64,000 nt of DNA, from positions 62,001 to 126,000 of the forward strand of contig VWZL01002573.1 of the NCBI GenBank assembly GCA_013396915.1, read 5' to 3'. This DNA comes from Stercorarius parasiticus. Taxonomy: Eukaryota; Chordata; Aves; Charadriiformes; Stercorariidae. Numbering within the stretch: position 1 is the first letter of the stretch; each line of letters starts with the position of its first letter. The position numbers were made by a program, and so were the translations under genes. Below are positions 49,120 through 63,391 of the stretch, piece by piece. The notes beneath the pieces are model-generated. The model worked only from the letters and a program-made list of their open reading frames with translations. It did no database searches and was not told where the DNA came from.

Positions 49120-49610
49120 TTGAAGGATTGTCCCACACTCCAGAACCTCCATGGGGACCTTAAGAACCATCAGATCCCAACCATCTGCCACATGGCAGAA
49201 ATAATTACACCTGAATTATTCCTGGCAGATACTTGTGTAGCCTGTTCTTATGAACCCACGGTGGTGGCAATTCCACAGCCTCCTGGGACTTAACTCTTCC
49301 TAACGTTTTAAATACCATCCTTAATCAAAACATCTTGTATTAACTAAAATGTTTCCTGCTGCAACTTTGGCCTATTTCTTCTTTTTGCTTCATCAGACTT
49401 AAAGTCATGGATTCTTTACTGCCTCTTTGTAGAAGGAAAGTTATGTTACAACTGTTCCTCTATCTCGCTTCAGGTCTCTCCTGAAAAATAAACAGGCTGT
49501 TCTTCTCATCTTTCCTGTAGCTCATATTTTCTAGACTCTTGATCATTCTTGTTCCTCTCCCCTGTACTCCTTCCAGGTGTCTGGCATCCTTCTTGAAGTG
49601 TCATGCCAAA
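49120..49610 (-). mobile_element. Old, degenerate CR1 fragment
   Basis: Pieces such as GGACCTTAAGAACCATCAG, GTAGCCTGTTCTTATGAACC and GGTGGCAATTCCACAGCCTC follow the usual order of a minus-oriented CR1 3' region. Divergence is high and limits are approximate. Confidence 0.6.
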
Positions 49611-52600
49611 ACTAAACACAATACTCCAACAAAAGACTCTGCCACGTCAGATAGCGCAGAATTGCGTCATATATTTTCCAGATGACATTTTGGTTTATAC
49701 AAAATCCTAGTTTGACATTTGCTGTTAGTGAAATTTCCTTTAAAAATAAATAGTTTTTAAAAATACCTATTTCATGTAAAATGCCTTTGAAAAGAAGATG
49801 CTTTAAGTGTGAAAATGCATCCAAAATGAAAGGAACCGATGAGATTTGGTAGGCCTACTTGAGTATATTAATCTGCTTTTCCAGTCTCTCTTTTCTTGTA
49901 TGCTTTCTGTTTAAGTGAAAGCTGAAAAGTGTTACAGAAATGGTGTGTCGTGGAAAAGAGTTGAGGGAACTCTTACATTTATGTTTTGGACTAGTGAGAA
50001 ACTCACTTCATGATGAATTTACAAAACAGGTTTTCTAAATTGTCGCACATTTGTTGTACTTAAAGACGGAAGGAATTTCTAATGAAATTTCCTAACTTTT
50101 CCTCTCCCCTATATGCTTCAGATGATGCAATTTTAGAAGACTTTTATAACATGAGAACTTATTTGGCCAATGATTTTACTATTTATTGTCACAGCGCTAA
50201 GTTAATCTTTCAGAGAGTATTTTGTATTATAACTATTTTAAAACTTACTCTCCTTTGTCTTCTGGTCTAATTCTCATTGAAATCAATGCCAATTTTTATC
50301 AGCACATCAATGAGATAAGAAACAACCGTGCTGTGTAATGGTGCTTTAGTTAAAAAAAAGCAAACAAAAAACTTCATGTGAAAGTAGAACAAACCAAAAA
50401 CGTTTGGGATTATTAAAAGCAGATGTTAGGAGAGTATAATGGATTCACTTATAAAAAATCTGAACATTTGCCAAGTTAAAATATTTGTCAGTTGAAATCC
50501 TATAGTGACAGTAGTTCTAAATAAAACAGTTGAACCTATCAAAATTAAAAATATATACGGATATAAAATTTACAAGTGTCTCGTTATGTTCTTCTATGTT
50601 TACATTTTAAAACTACACAAATATATTGAAAAATCACAAAATGTTGTAAACACAGTTTTTAGAATCTGATACTGAAGAACGGGTAATATGGTAGGGGGAT
50701 GCCAAGACAAACAGGCTCCAAAGATTGCCAAGAAACTCCTAAAAGAAAAAATACCTTGCAACTCCAGCCATCGCAAAGCAAACTGCAACAACTTTTGGGG
50801 TGTTTGTGTGTGTGTATGTGAAGATATTAATATTCAATTGCCAAATTAATGTACGTGAAGAGTCAGATGTACAGAATTTGGTCCCTTAGGACCATAGTTA
50901 AGACGCTTGAGTTTTGTCCACTGAATACCACATATCAAACAGCCAATGTAGTAAAAAACATGACCCAGGCCTTGTTCTTCCAGCGTTCTTAGAAGAATGC
51001 TTTTTTCCTTCTCTCAGATAGAAGGAGTGTTTAGTTTTCTAGCCAAAGTGGAGCAGCTTTAAAGGGAAATGCTAAAAGAGAGTTATCACAATATATCTAT
51101 GGACTGCTGACTGGCACATGCCCTTTGCGACTAAGCTGTGTATGTTCAAATACCTTCAAGCAGATGAAAATGTTGAACCTATGTTTCGGAAGCTGTTATC
51201 CAGCGGTGCCACTACAGAAAAGTCTTCTTGCCTGCTGGGAAACGGAACTTGCTTCAGAGGAAGATCCTGGGGAGGGTTCTGCTGCTCCGTGTTCCTGCAG
51301 CTGGTCACACTGAAGTCACATCTGACCTCAAAAGACAAACATTTTGGTTCCCAGAAGAAAACCTGCCCACCAAAATATTGCTTTATCCCATCAACTCAAC
51401 ATTTATGCTGAGCACCAGGATGTGCTCAGACATTAAGAAGATTTTAAGGATACATACATGCCTGTAATACCTACAGAAAAGACAAAACAATCAGAGGTTT
51501 AAAAGATGACGGGCTTCTTTTTAGTAAGCATGTCCATAAAAATACTAGTGTCTGGCAAACTGATATGAAACATCTAGTATTTACATTACAAGGTTTTTTA
51601 AAAACATTGTATATTAACTATTTTTACATTGGTGAAAGCAAGATGAGAGCCAAATCGCTGGTGCTCATTCAACCACATGGAGACAATTTTTGCAAGGAAG
51701 ACTTTGTGTTCAAGCAGTTCGGGGAAATAAACATTCCTGTAAGTGTATTTGCTTTAAAAAATGGGTAATTCTAAGAAATCGTACCATGTGTGAAATAGCA
51801 AGGATTATTATTTATGCCTACCAAGGGCGGTTAATAAGCTGCAGTGAGTAATTACTTCAGCAAAAAGGAAAAAATATTTTTTCTCTCTGCCGGTTTATGT
51901 ATCTACACTAATTATGTGACTACTCAGTTTTGTGGCACTGTGAGAGTGATTCCTGTCCTGGCAACAGTTAAAATACACCAAGTCGACACAATGAACTAAT
52001 AACTAAATTAAAGAACACAGCAAAAATTCACATTACTCACATTACATTTTCAGTGAGATATTGCATAATTGCAAATTATTGCAAATAAGTTGTTGCAAAA
52101 TTGAGAGTATTGCCTACAAAGAAAACACTTATTGTCACTATTTTAATTATTTTTTTCCTCATAATTAAAGTAAATAAGCATTCATAAGGGCTTGTTTTAG
52201 TCTCCTATATTTATAATTATTTCATTGGCTTACAATATAGCACAGGTATTCACACTATCTAACTCTAAGCATCTAATTTAAGTGTGTGAATTAAGAGACT
52301 TTCCATTAAGTGAGCCTCTAACAGGCATTCAGAGCATATACATGCTGAATATCCGACCGCTGGTTTTCACCTCTTTTACTTTAAACCCCATTCATTTGTC
52401 CATCTCATAACATCTTAGATCTTAAAAGTTGTTTTCATACCCTAAGATGTACATAGGCAGGCAGTGAATTTTCAGAAGCAAAATACTGCCATGAGTTTGT
52501 GCACAAATACTTGTGAAAATCTTGCCAGTTACCTAAACACTTTGGAAAAATTGGCCTTATAAGCGGTCATCAAAATGTTTCCTGCTCTGTGTTCTTAATG

Positions 52601-54091
52601 CATTTTTTCTGATCAATACTCCTGGTAGACAGATTTAAAAAGGAATTTATTAGACCCAGGGTGGAACTGAAGTGAATAGCCCAGCAGTGCATCACTCCTC
52701 CCTAAACTCAGCACTTCGGAAAACCTGGAGGCCACTGAACTCATCACTTGTTTTATCCAGTGGCTACAGAAATACAGCTATGTAAAATGCATAAAGAGTC
52801 TGGGGAAGGGCATAGAATCCAGGGCAACGGGAAAATCCCTAATTCACTAGGGGCTACATGTTCAGGCTCTTTTCTTCCGCTATTTCCTTCAGACTCCTTG
52901 AGTCTAATGCCTTCTTGCTGCCCCGGGTTGCAGCGTTACCACACCACCAGCAGCTGTTTTCACAAAAACCAGGCTAAGGTCTGCTTTCCTCTTCAGAAGC
53001 TCGCATACCAGTGCCCAGGGTGTCCACCCACGCTGTGAATCCCAACTGGACAGGGCTCAGACTAATGCCCTCGATCTGGAAAAGGATGTTTATGGTTTGG
53101 GACAAACCTCTCCCGATGCTGTGTCCCAGGCTGGTGTCCCAGGAAGCCCATCACCAGGCTCCCCAGGCACTGGTACTCCCTTCAGATACGCGCTGGAGTC
53201 AAACCCCGTCTCTCATCTGGACAGCTTCAGCGTTCTGCACGTTCCTGTTTCCAAAAGCCATCAGCCATTATTACTCCTTCTCTCTACTTCTCCCTCTATT
53301 ACTTGTCATTTGCTTTCTTATTACCTCACTCTTCATTTTGTGTGGTATGTCAGATTTTCTAATTGAATACAGAGATATTCCACAGGGATGTCCTTTAGTA
53401 AACCAAATGTTAGCTCAACATCCTGGACACTGGCACGGCAGTGGCAGAATCTGCCCTTGGTCTTACAGGCGCCTTGTTAGCTCAAGGGCAGTACCTCCGG
53501 TCCCATAAAAGCTAACCATCCACATTAATCTGCTTTGCAGTGTTATGCTAAATTCCTTTCTGAAACCCAGATAGATGAATATGGTGATAACATACTCAGT
53601 GGATTAGTCTCAGCCGTCATTGCTTAAGATGTCCATTTATGTCTGCAACAGTCATTTCCTAGCCCACTGCACATTCATTTTCTCTCCTCCCTCCTGCTGT
53701 CTGCTTCAGCTTCTGAGGAAATCAATTTTCTGTCTTTTCCTAATGCCATGGTGACTCAGTATTTTATCAGCTTTTTTTGTGTTTTATTTTATTTCATTTA
53801 GTATGATGTATTAGATCTCTGTCACCCATTTTCTAACCTTCTGTGGAGAGTTAGGTTATGGGTTTGAGTATATGCGTGGGCACCGTTCACATCCTGTGAG
53901 AAACAAGCTGGTGTCTCTGATCATTGCCTTACGCATGCAATACCATGATTACAGAATTCAGTACGGTGCTAACTAATATTCTTGACATTGCATCATAATC
54001 CTGGAAATGCCCAGTTGCACAAGTTGGCTGGAAAATTTTTTATAATGGTATGGATTATTCCTACTGCTTCTGAAATGACAACGCTTGGAGT

Positions 54092-54716
54092 CATAGAATC
54101 ATAGAATGGTTTGGGTTGGAAGGGACCTTNGGAAGGTCTCCCCAGAGCCTTCTCCAGGCTGAACCCCCCCAGCTCTCTCAGCCTGTCCTCCCAGCAGAGG
54201 GGCTCCAGCCCTCCCAGCATCTCCGGGGCCTCCTCTGGCCCCGCTCCAACAGCTCCGTGTCCTTCTGCTGTTGGTGGCCCCAGAGCTGGAGGCAGCACTG
54301 CAGGGGGGTCTCCCCAGAGTGGAGCAGAGGGGCAGAATCCCCACCTCGCCCTGCTGCCCACGCTGCTGGGGATGCAGCATGTTGCTGGCTCATGTTGAGC
54401 TTCTCATCAATCAACACTCCCAAGTCCTCCTCCTCAGGGCTGCTCTCCATCCGTTCTCCACCCAACCTGTATTTGTGTTTGGGATTGGCCCAACCCACCT
54501 GCAGGACCTTGCACTTGGCTTTGTTGAACTTCATAAGGTCTGCACAGGCCCACTTCTCAAGCCTGTCCAGGTCCCTCTGGATGGCATCCGTTCCCTCCAG
54601 CGTGTCAACTGCTCCACTCAGCTTGGTGTTGTCAGCAAACATGCTGAGGGTGTGCTCGATCCCACTGTCCATGTCGCCAGCAAAGATGTTAAACAGAGTC
54701 TTTCCTCTAGGTAGTC
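54092..54716 (-). mobile_element. CR1 LINE fragment with reverse-transcriptase remnant
   Basis: Starts with TCATAGAATCATAGAATGG and GGTTGGAAGGGACCTT. The minus-strand frame at 54178-54672 reads [20 protein letters not shown] and [17 protein letters not shown], the CR1 reverse transcriptase with its FADD box changed to FADN. An N at 54130 interrupts it. It is 5'-truncated and relatively young-looking. Confidence 0.95.
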
Positions 54717-57230
54717 AGTGATAATCACCATCAGCATCTTTGTTAACGAATGACCTGTGTGCAGCCTAGACCTATAAAAGAGGCAATCCCCAGCTTTTGC
54801 ACCAGATGTACAATACTACCATGGAAGTTATCTGCTGTGGAAAACATCTCACTTCCCTCTTCTAATCATTCTGTGTTTTATACGTTTATTTATTTCCTGT
54901 GGCTGTGAGTGACTGTCTTCTTCCCAGATTACTTTGATGTACGTGTGTTTTTATGGAGTTGGTATTATCTTTGCTTTACTTCTTTATTTAAGGTATATTT
55001 TCTTTGTCATCTTTCTCATTATGGAAGAAAATGGACTATCCTATCCCATAGTAACATCTCTCAATTAAGTCATTTTTACATGATTGTGGTCTCAACCTCC
55101 TTCTCTTTACGTGTTTATGAAAAGTGCCATTTTGCTTTGTTCACATACTTGGCAGATTGTAACTTATCAAATTTATTTTTACAGTATTTATTTGTCCTTG
55201 TTTTTCATGCTCTGACTGTGCTTCTATTATTCTGCCAGCTCCCAGTTTTGGGCCATCTACCACGCCATTAGAATACTTCACTCCTAAATAACAGCTCAAA
55301 TAGGCAAAGCAATCCCTTTCAGAGGAGATTAATTGAATTGTACAAATACGTCTATGAACTATAGTTCTTTTAAACCAAAATCATATACAATGTGTCAAAA
55401 ATGGATAAAGAGAACCCAGCCAATTGCTGTTAAACATTCTTAGTCTTTCTGAGGCTTCAGCAATGTTATAACTGCTGCTGTGTTTACCTGTTATTTTCAA
55501 TATAATTGATATTAATTTGATATTTATCTTGCTAAGAAAAAAACAACAGTAAATATTACTAAATGCGACTCCAGGCACTGCAGAAAAAAATATAGAAACA
55601 GGAATATAAATGGAAAATTAGAACTTCTTGCCACTTGAAGATGAGAAGGTAATAAGGGTTTTCTTGCAAATCTAATGAACAAATAAGTCAGAAAGATTTA
55701 TTTTCTCAGTGTAAGGAGTCTTTAAATAGTGCTACAGAAAGTGCCTTACTGGCATATGAATTTCTGCACTTAAAATGTATATACATGAGTATACAATTTT
55801 AGAAAAACTTTGCACTATCACAAACCTGGTGCAGCTGATTCAAGTGATAAAACTGTCATCTGTGTCTGGGCCAAAAGCAAGATGAATCTTCAGTCTATAA
55901 TTCAGTATCTTTAAGTATACAAATTCAGCCTGCGGGGAAAAAAATAATCAAAGGCTGTCCTTGATAGCATTGCCACAATGGATTACCCTAATGAAAATTA
56001 GGCTAATTTTTGTTTGCTTTTTTGTTACTCAAGCTTTCCTCATTTTTTTCATAGATGTGCTTCCATACAGGTGGAATATGTGTGGGGTTTGATACTCAGT
56101 TGTTTGCAGAACAGCTCCAAGTATCTTCTAGGAATCCCAGCCCAACTTTAGCACCGTATTTTAAAAGCTATCAAGCTGGCAGTGTAAGCAGAAGGACTGC
56201 TGGCTGTCATTCCAGAAACCCTATGCTCTGTCCTCTCTGAATATTAACAGCTGCATCAAATAAAAACCCCAATATCCCAAATTTAGAGCACTGTAATGAA
56301 GCTGTAGAGCTGAATGAATCATCTTTCCCCAAAAGCTAGGATGATAAAAATCTTACCGAAATTTTACTGCATGTTGAATATCTTACTCTTTGATGCAAGA
56401 CCGTTATTGCCTGCACACTCATACAGGGAAAGGTAATCACTGAGAAACATTGGTGCAGAGAGCCAAGTAAAGAAATAAAACCCATGAATTTTCTATTTGC
56501 TGGCCAAACACAAAGAAGAAAAGATGAAAAGGAATAAATTTGTCTGTTATTTCAAAATTGAAAGTGATTTTTTAGTGAAACAGACTGATTTGGGGTCAAG
56601 TTTTAAACTTTGATTGATTTGAAGTACTTTAAATTTCAGGTTTTAAAAAAATTTAATTAGGATATATGGCTATTTTCCAAAAGGTCTGAAATGAAAAATC
56701 AAATGGTTACACTTTGAAAGAGCTGAAACAAATATTTGAGCTCCTTCAATATATTTTCTTTCTTGCCATGACTGTTTTATACCCAGATCAATTAATAGTT
56801 TTCTCCTCCCTAAAACTGGTAAGTCAGTTTTCTGTCATGAAATAATAAAAATACAAATTCATTCTCTGTATTCTAAGGCTGCCTTCAGCTGTGCATAACA
56901 TCACACTAGACATTTTTAATGTTGATTTAACATGTAAACATGATGACTTGTCAGATCTGAAACAGAGTATCAGGGAATATGAGACACTTATTTGAGAATT
57001 GGACACAGCAAAATATCTTCAGCCAGAATTAGTGGCATAAAACCCCCACGTTTAAAAAAAAACCCTGCAAAAACTAAACAGAGCTCTTAAGAGTTAGTAA
57101 CACTTCACTTGGAAATGAGCTGGGTCAACAGCTGTTGTGTCTTTATCTTCAAAAGAGTGCTTTATGTGCACAAGCACAGGAAGAAACTGAAACACAAGTT
57201 CATTCAAAACAATTAAACCCCAGGTTATTT

Positions 57231-57381
57231 TGAAGGAGAAGGAGAAGGAGAAGGAGAAGGAGAAGGAGAAGGAGAAGGAGAAGGAGAAGGAAAAAGAAAA
57301 AGAGAAAGAGAAAGAAAAAGAGAAAGAGAAAGAAAAAGAAAAAAGAAAAAGAGAAAGAGAAAGAAAANCAAAAAGAAAAAC
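57231..57381 (+). repeat. Homopurine tract, (GGAGAA)n passing into (GAAAAA/GAGAAA)n
   Basis: About 150 bases with only A and G on the plus strand, apart from an N at 57368 and the C after it. It begins as regular GGAGAA hexamers and becomes irregular GAAAAA and GAGAAA units. Confidence 0.95.
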
Positions 57382-57808
57382 CTGGTGGGCCTGTCTGTGG
57401 ATAAGGAAGTGGGATTTCTACAGAAGAGGCAGCCATTAGTCAATCCTTGGCTTCACATTGGGCCTTTCAATAAAAAACGGGTAAAAGAAAATGAAGCACA
57501 TGCAAATACCTGCAGGCAGTCTATTCAACATTCTGCAACTTGGGCTCTGACAAAAGACTTAAGGACGAAGGCAGAAGTTGGAAAGAGAAGCTGCATTCTC
57601 TAAAAATGAGAGCTTTTGATTTTTACTTACTTAACAATTTTCCCAGTTTTGTTAGGTTTATTAAAGCTTACAGAAGACAAGACTTGCAATATCGGTATAT
57701 AATTTATTAAATCCTAGGGTTTGTCTGAACTGTGGATTGAGATGAACTGACCAAAACAGTGGTGTTAATAAACAAAACTTAGTACATTCAAGTCTCTGTT
57801 TTTCAGGC

Positions 57809-58393
57809 TGTCATGGTTTAAGCCCAGCCAGCAGCTAAGCCCCACACATCCGCTCGCTCACTCTATGGCAGGGTGCGGGAGAGAATCAGAAGGGTAAAAG
57901 TGAGAAACCTCGTGGGTTGAGATAAAGACAGTTTAATAGGTAGAGCAAAAGGACACAAGCAAAGCAAAACAAGGAATTCATTCCCTGCTCCCCGCGGGCA
58001 GGCAGGTGCTCAGCCATCCCCAGGAAAGCCGGGCTCCATCACACATAACAGTGACTTGGAAAGACAAACGCCATTGCTCCAAACATCCCCCTCTTCCTCC
58101 TTCTTCCCCCAGGTTTCTATGCCGAGCACGATGCCATGTGGGATGGGACATCCCTTTGGTCAGTTGGGGTCAGCTGTCCCGGTTGTGTCCCCTGCCAGCT
58201 CCTTGTGCCCCCCAGCCTGCTCGCTGGTGGGGTGAGGAGCAGAAAAAGGAGCAGCCTTGAGGCTGTGTAAGCACTGCCCAGCAGTAACTAAAACATCCCT
58301 GGGTTATCAACACTGTTTCCAGCACAAATCCCAAACAGCCTCATACTCGCTTCTATGAAGAAAATTAACTCTATCCCAGCCAAAACCAGCCCA
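57809..58393 (-). mobile_element. Solo LTR of an avian endogenous retrovirus
   Basis: A 585-base element beginning TG and ending CA, flanked by a perfect 5-base duplication CAGGC (57804-57808 and 58394-58398). The text (GGGATAGAGTTAATTTTCTT on the minus strand; the complement of GGTTTAAGCCCAGCC at its end) is a common bird LTR type. A 5-base target duplication fits ERVL-class elements. No internal gag, pol or env sequence is present. Confidence 0.85.
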
Positions 58394-61300
58394 CAGGCAA
58401 AGTGACCTTCCTTCACCATTTAGAGTTCTGAGTTTTTCCAGTAATATGTCAAGGCCAAAGCTATATATACTGGGATTATTTTACTTCCCAGAGATATCCT
58501 CTACATAAGCAATTCTCATGTTTTAACTTACACGTATTTACTTTTAAATTTGTCTCAGCCGTACCATAGCTTTCCATTTAAGATAGGGCCTTCTATGCTT
58601 TACACTCAGTAAATGTTTCTTTCATGAAGAATGGTATGTAATTAAATAATTTTTGGAAATTAAAAAAAGGCGGTAACTTCACAATCTCTTTCAAAAAGCA
58701 TTTTCAGAGACTAAGGCACTTATTTAAACATTCCCCAAAAGATTATGTTGATAGAGTACTCATTCAGAAATCCTGCTGACTACAAAGTTTGGCAAGAAAC
58801 AGAAAAGACCTTTTTTTCATATGGACAATTTCAGAATCTGTCATTCAGGCTAGAGCCAGACCAAAGAAGCATTTTGCCTACTGTTACAGTCTATGCTACG
58901 GCCAGTGGTTACTCTGGGACGCACCTGGGATTTTCAATGACAATGTTTTTTATTCCTAAGGGATACAAACAATCAATTTCTATTCCTTCATCACATAAAA
59001 TAAAAGCATAGACTAATACTATTGACAGGCACATCTCCTCCATCCCTTCTCCTACTCTCCCTTCCCTCTCATTTATGTCTTCTCAAATGGCCTGCACGCT
59101 AGAATTTATTCTGCCTATATAAACCAACAATCCTCACTGAAACACTAACAATGTTATTTGAAAGAAGTCTTTCATTAACATGCAGTGATTTATAGCCAAA
59201 GAACTGGAATGTGATTCAAGCCTAACAACGTGCATCTTAGATGATTTCTGTTTCATTGTTTGCTTTCTAGCGGTCGTGCTGGGACTATTTACCGAACCAC
59301 TGCATTGCCTCATAGCACTGCGTTCTGGGACACACATCTTAGGGAAGCTGAAACATTCCCAAGTCTTGCTGGACACATTTCAGAATCCTTCCGGTAAAAA
59401 AAGTAGATTGGTATAGAGTATTTATTTCATAATTCTGCTTGTGTTGGAAATGGACTTGTACATTTACAAGAGGCAGATATTTGACATCTAAAGGTGCTAG
59501 ATGTTCATTGTCAGGTATATTTTTCTCTTCTGCCACGCTAGAAAAAATGACTGAAAAAAGGACTATGTTTTGTGATGCCTAAAATGTAGGTCCCTTGAAA
59601 CAAAATCTGGAACCCCCTCTATGGCACTGAGGCACCCTATACCACACCAGACAATGAGGCTGTATTTTGACCAGTGCTTTAAGCCATGTTACTCTGGCAC
59701 CACCACCAAAATCAGCTTTTATTCACCCCTGCTGAGTCTACTGATCCTGCTGCATGCCACCCCCTCCTGGGATGGCACACTGTTTTTTGACCACAGGATG
59801 AACTGGACTGGAGAAATGAGCCAGCTAAAACCAACTTTGTTCTGGGCTAGTTTTTAAGCTCGTTCGTTTCCCAGTCAAGATTGCCATGTGGCTGCATAAG
59901 CACTCAGGATACGGGAGAAACAAGGGAATGACAGGTTGATATGACAGTTTCTTTAAAGACACCACCATCTGTGTGTTCTTGGTATCTCCTTGACATCAAG
60001 GTCTGATGAACTACAGACTATGGTATCTCAGCAGTGAGATCCAGAACTATCATCATGGTAATTTTTGATGCTGCTTAGAAGTCTGCGCACTGCGTAAGAT
60101 ATCACCTCCAGTTACTGAAAATACAATAAATGTAAGATTCAGATCTGCTCCTCTCCAGGGCCTGGCATTGCACCAAGGATAGAAAGAAGAAATTTCTGTT
60201 TGTCCATGGTTTGTAGGTTGGTTTTTTTTCCCAATAACTGAGTAGAGATCACTAAGGATGGGAGGTGGTACAGCATTAATCATTCCCTTTGGCCAGGCTA
60301 GCTGCTGGACAAAGTGCAAGGGACTGGGACACTGAAGAGAGGTCAAACCCACTTCTCCCAGTTGCTGGAACAGTGCTCTGACCGCACAATACTGGTTGCT
60401 CTGGAACATGGAGTCTCTGTTCTCTCTCTCAGAATGTGTGAAAAGTTCTCAAAGAACACTAGAAAAAAAGCATTGGTAAACAGGAATCATGATTGTGTCC
60501 TGCTTATCAAGGAATGTATTTGTGTGATAATGTGCTGACAGAATACATGAGCAGGTCCTTAAAGAAGAACCTGAAATTTTATTTCCTTTTTTCCAGGCAC
60601 TAACATTCTACAAAAGCATACACAATTTTCCAGACTGCAAATCTTGAAGACAAGCAGGGAAGGCATCACTAGCCTCTGTTGGTCAGGTTTTGAAAGAAAG
60701 CACAAAAAAACCTGCAATGCCATGGCACATGATTCTGTTGGAGTATGAAAGTACCATACATGCCATCAGAACACGTCAGTGGTTGAATGTGGCTTCCAAG
60801 CATTATCAGACTCAAGCATTCAGAACTGCCAACATTCAGGTGATACTAGACCCGGCTGGAGAACCAGGCTCCTTTGCAGCCAGGGTACCTCAAAGATCAG
60901 ACAGGCACTGAGCAGCGTTTTCATTATGACAGTTATGATCTAAGCACCTAAATTCCATTTACTTCCTTCTTTGGACCTGGTCTAACTTTAAAAGAATACT
61001 CTCCCTCTGAAGGCAATGCCATGAGATTCTTAACAGCTATGGTCCAGGAGCTGAGTTATGGTCAAATTGTTTTGGTACCAATAAAAGGTAAGCTTATGGC
61101 TGTAAACTTTCTTCCAGCTTAATCAGAGTATTTCCTGATGTAGACGAGTCCTAATCCTACACTGCCAGAAGGGTCGTGGTTTTCTTTTGAAGTTTCCAGT
61201 TCAGCTTTCTAGGCTTATCAAGAGTTTTTCAGACTCCTGAAGAACAAGTTTGCTATCAATGCTGACTGCTCAGAGAACTCTTGAGAGTTTTAAGGCTTCT

Positions 61301-63391
61301 TGTACTCTTACGCTATATTTTACTCCTTGATTTTCCCCTTTAGCTAGATTCTTCTAGAGTTTTGAAATCAATGCTTTTCCCTTTTCTCTGATTCATATGT
61401 GGTTAACACTATAAATTCACAACAAATAGAAATCAATGAACATATCAACTCCAAGTCAATTCCATTTCAGTTAAGGAACTTTGCCCAGTTCAGCATCTCC
61501 AATAAATTTCCTTCACCAAACAAGCACAAACACACTGTTCTGCTCAAATCCCAAAGCAGGCCATGTAAACAGACTGGTGTTGCTGCATTCCCCGGAGTTT
61601 AGAAAAATAAGGCACTTTCAGATCAGCAGTGACTTCCCAACATGACCATGGTTACTGGAGAGCAGCCTGCCACTCTGACATTTAAATCTGAAATCTGATG
61701 TACTTAGGTCATAACATAATCACCTCCTCCTCCCTGGCTACTCCAGCTAAACCTCTCCCTTTTACTCATCTCATTAGTAACCAACTTTGTGTTTATAAAG
61801 CAATAGTAAACAGAGTTATCCACTGTCAAGGCAGAAAATAATTAAAAAAATATCTCAAATACAGGGTCATAGTTTCATCCACTTATCTTAAAAACCAGAT
61901 AAACGGCATTTGAAACTGCCATAATAATTACCCCATGGGTAAAACTCCCACTGAATTCAGTGGCACAAGGTGATTGCTATCCAAGCAGGGTGCAATCCAG
62001 GATGCCCTTTGTATAGCCAATGAAAGCAAAAGTTCTGAAAACCTTATCTGGCTGCTCTTGCGCAGGCCTCCTCAAGCGTGCACGCGGAGCCCAACCGATT
62101 TCACTGCGATGCTTCACTGCTACACAGCTCCTCCTGCTTTCCTCTGAAAGTAGAAGTCCACATCTGCTAAGTGGCAAAGTCAGATTCTACTCTTTCTCCA
62201 ACTATCTGGCATATTTTGAATTTTTGAGGATTAATTTCTTTAACAGTCAGTGCTGATTGACTGCTAACCATACAAAATACTTCAGTCAATGAGTATGAGT
62301 CTGTTTCCAATTTTGAGGGTGACATTTAAAAGATCAGTTAGTTTTAAAGGAAACCTGAAAGCAATTCTATGAATATGCTTTCTTTTCTTTTTGGTCTAGG
62401 ACACAGACATTGCACAAATTTTGTTCATGACTGAAATGCATCTATTATGAGTATCTAAATAGACAGTAAGTCTTGAATTCAATCAGCTGCATCTGGCTGC
62501 TTGGCTACAATCTTGGATGCATTGTCTGCTCCTGAATCCAAGTGAAAGATGTGTGTGGTTCTTTTCTTTCACCCACCCATGCTTAGGCACAGGCACACTT
62601 TATACCTGCCAACTGACAGCTCCTGTCAGGAGAAGTCCAGTCTGTCTTAGCAACATAATCTGTATGACAAAGTGAGTCACACCAGCGCTCTCAGGATCCA
62701 TAAGAGATTCTTTCCTTTAGTTACACACATGAAGAAGGATCATTCAGTCACCAAAGCCTTTCACTCTCCCCTTCAAGGGGGAGCCAGTGCTTTCTCTTCC
62801 TCAAACGGATCATCATGGAAATCTAAGCCTGTCTTTCCCAGAAGCAGCTCTTCCCTGAAATCTCTTTAGAAAATGAGTGCCTGCTGGCTAACACAGTGGA
62901 TGTTTGCAACTATCAGTCACTTCACACCAGTCCACATTTCATGACTTCTCTGAGATGACTTACATGCGTGCCGAAGCTCTCCTCCCCTTCTTTCCCTGTG
63001 CTGGCATTAGCAGTTGTCATCACAGACCTAGGAACTGATGGGGCTTTTTTGTGAGGGGCAAAAAGGAGGTAGCTGTTGGATCGGTGCTCCAATCCAACCC
63101 ACCAAGCACACACTATGGCCACTCAAAGGACTTGAAAAAAACCTCAAGATACCTTAAACACTCACCACAGAATGAAGCTGGCATTGCCTATAGACTGCCC
63201 ATCAATGACTTTGCAGCCCAATTCTAGGTGTGTCTGCCATGGATCATTTTTATGAATCTATATACACATTTATAAATCAAACCCATTTATAAAATCAACG
63301 ATGTGCCTCTAGGACGGAGGATGAAGGCCTCTGCTTGATGAGAGGTGGCTGCCACCCCCTGACCCAAGGCCCCACCTCATCCCCCTGACCC

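Larger units (their letters stand above)
44831..63391. other. Gene-poor intergenic region upstream of TNFAIP6
   Basis: Apart from the repeats listed, I find no exon series, RNA gene or conserved domain here. Open frames such as 53011-53508, 58745-59011 and 60053-60409 show no recognisable family and no splice partners. Confidence 0.6.

Noticed and set aside
53011..53508. 165-codon plus-strand frame with a hydrophobic stretch
   Set aside because: No recognisable family, no splice partners, and overlapping frames of similar quality. Treated as chance.
57200..57443. Open frames rich in Lys/Glu or in Phe/Leu/Ser
   Set aside because: They are translations of the homopurine tract and its complement.
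58745..59011. 88-codon plus-strand frame
   Set aside because: Low-complexity-free but without any family resemblance, promoter or splice context that I can see.
60053..60409. 118-codon minus-strand frame
   Set aside because: No recognisable domain or homologue; an isolated frame in intergenic sequence.
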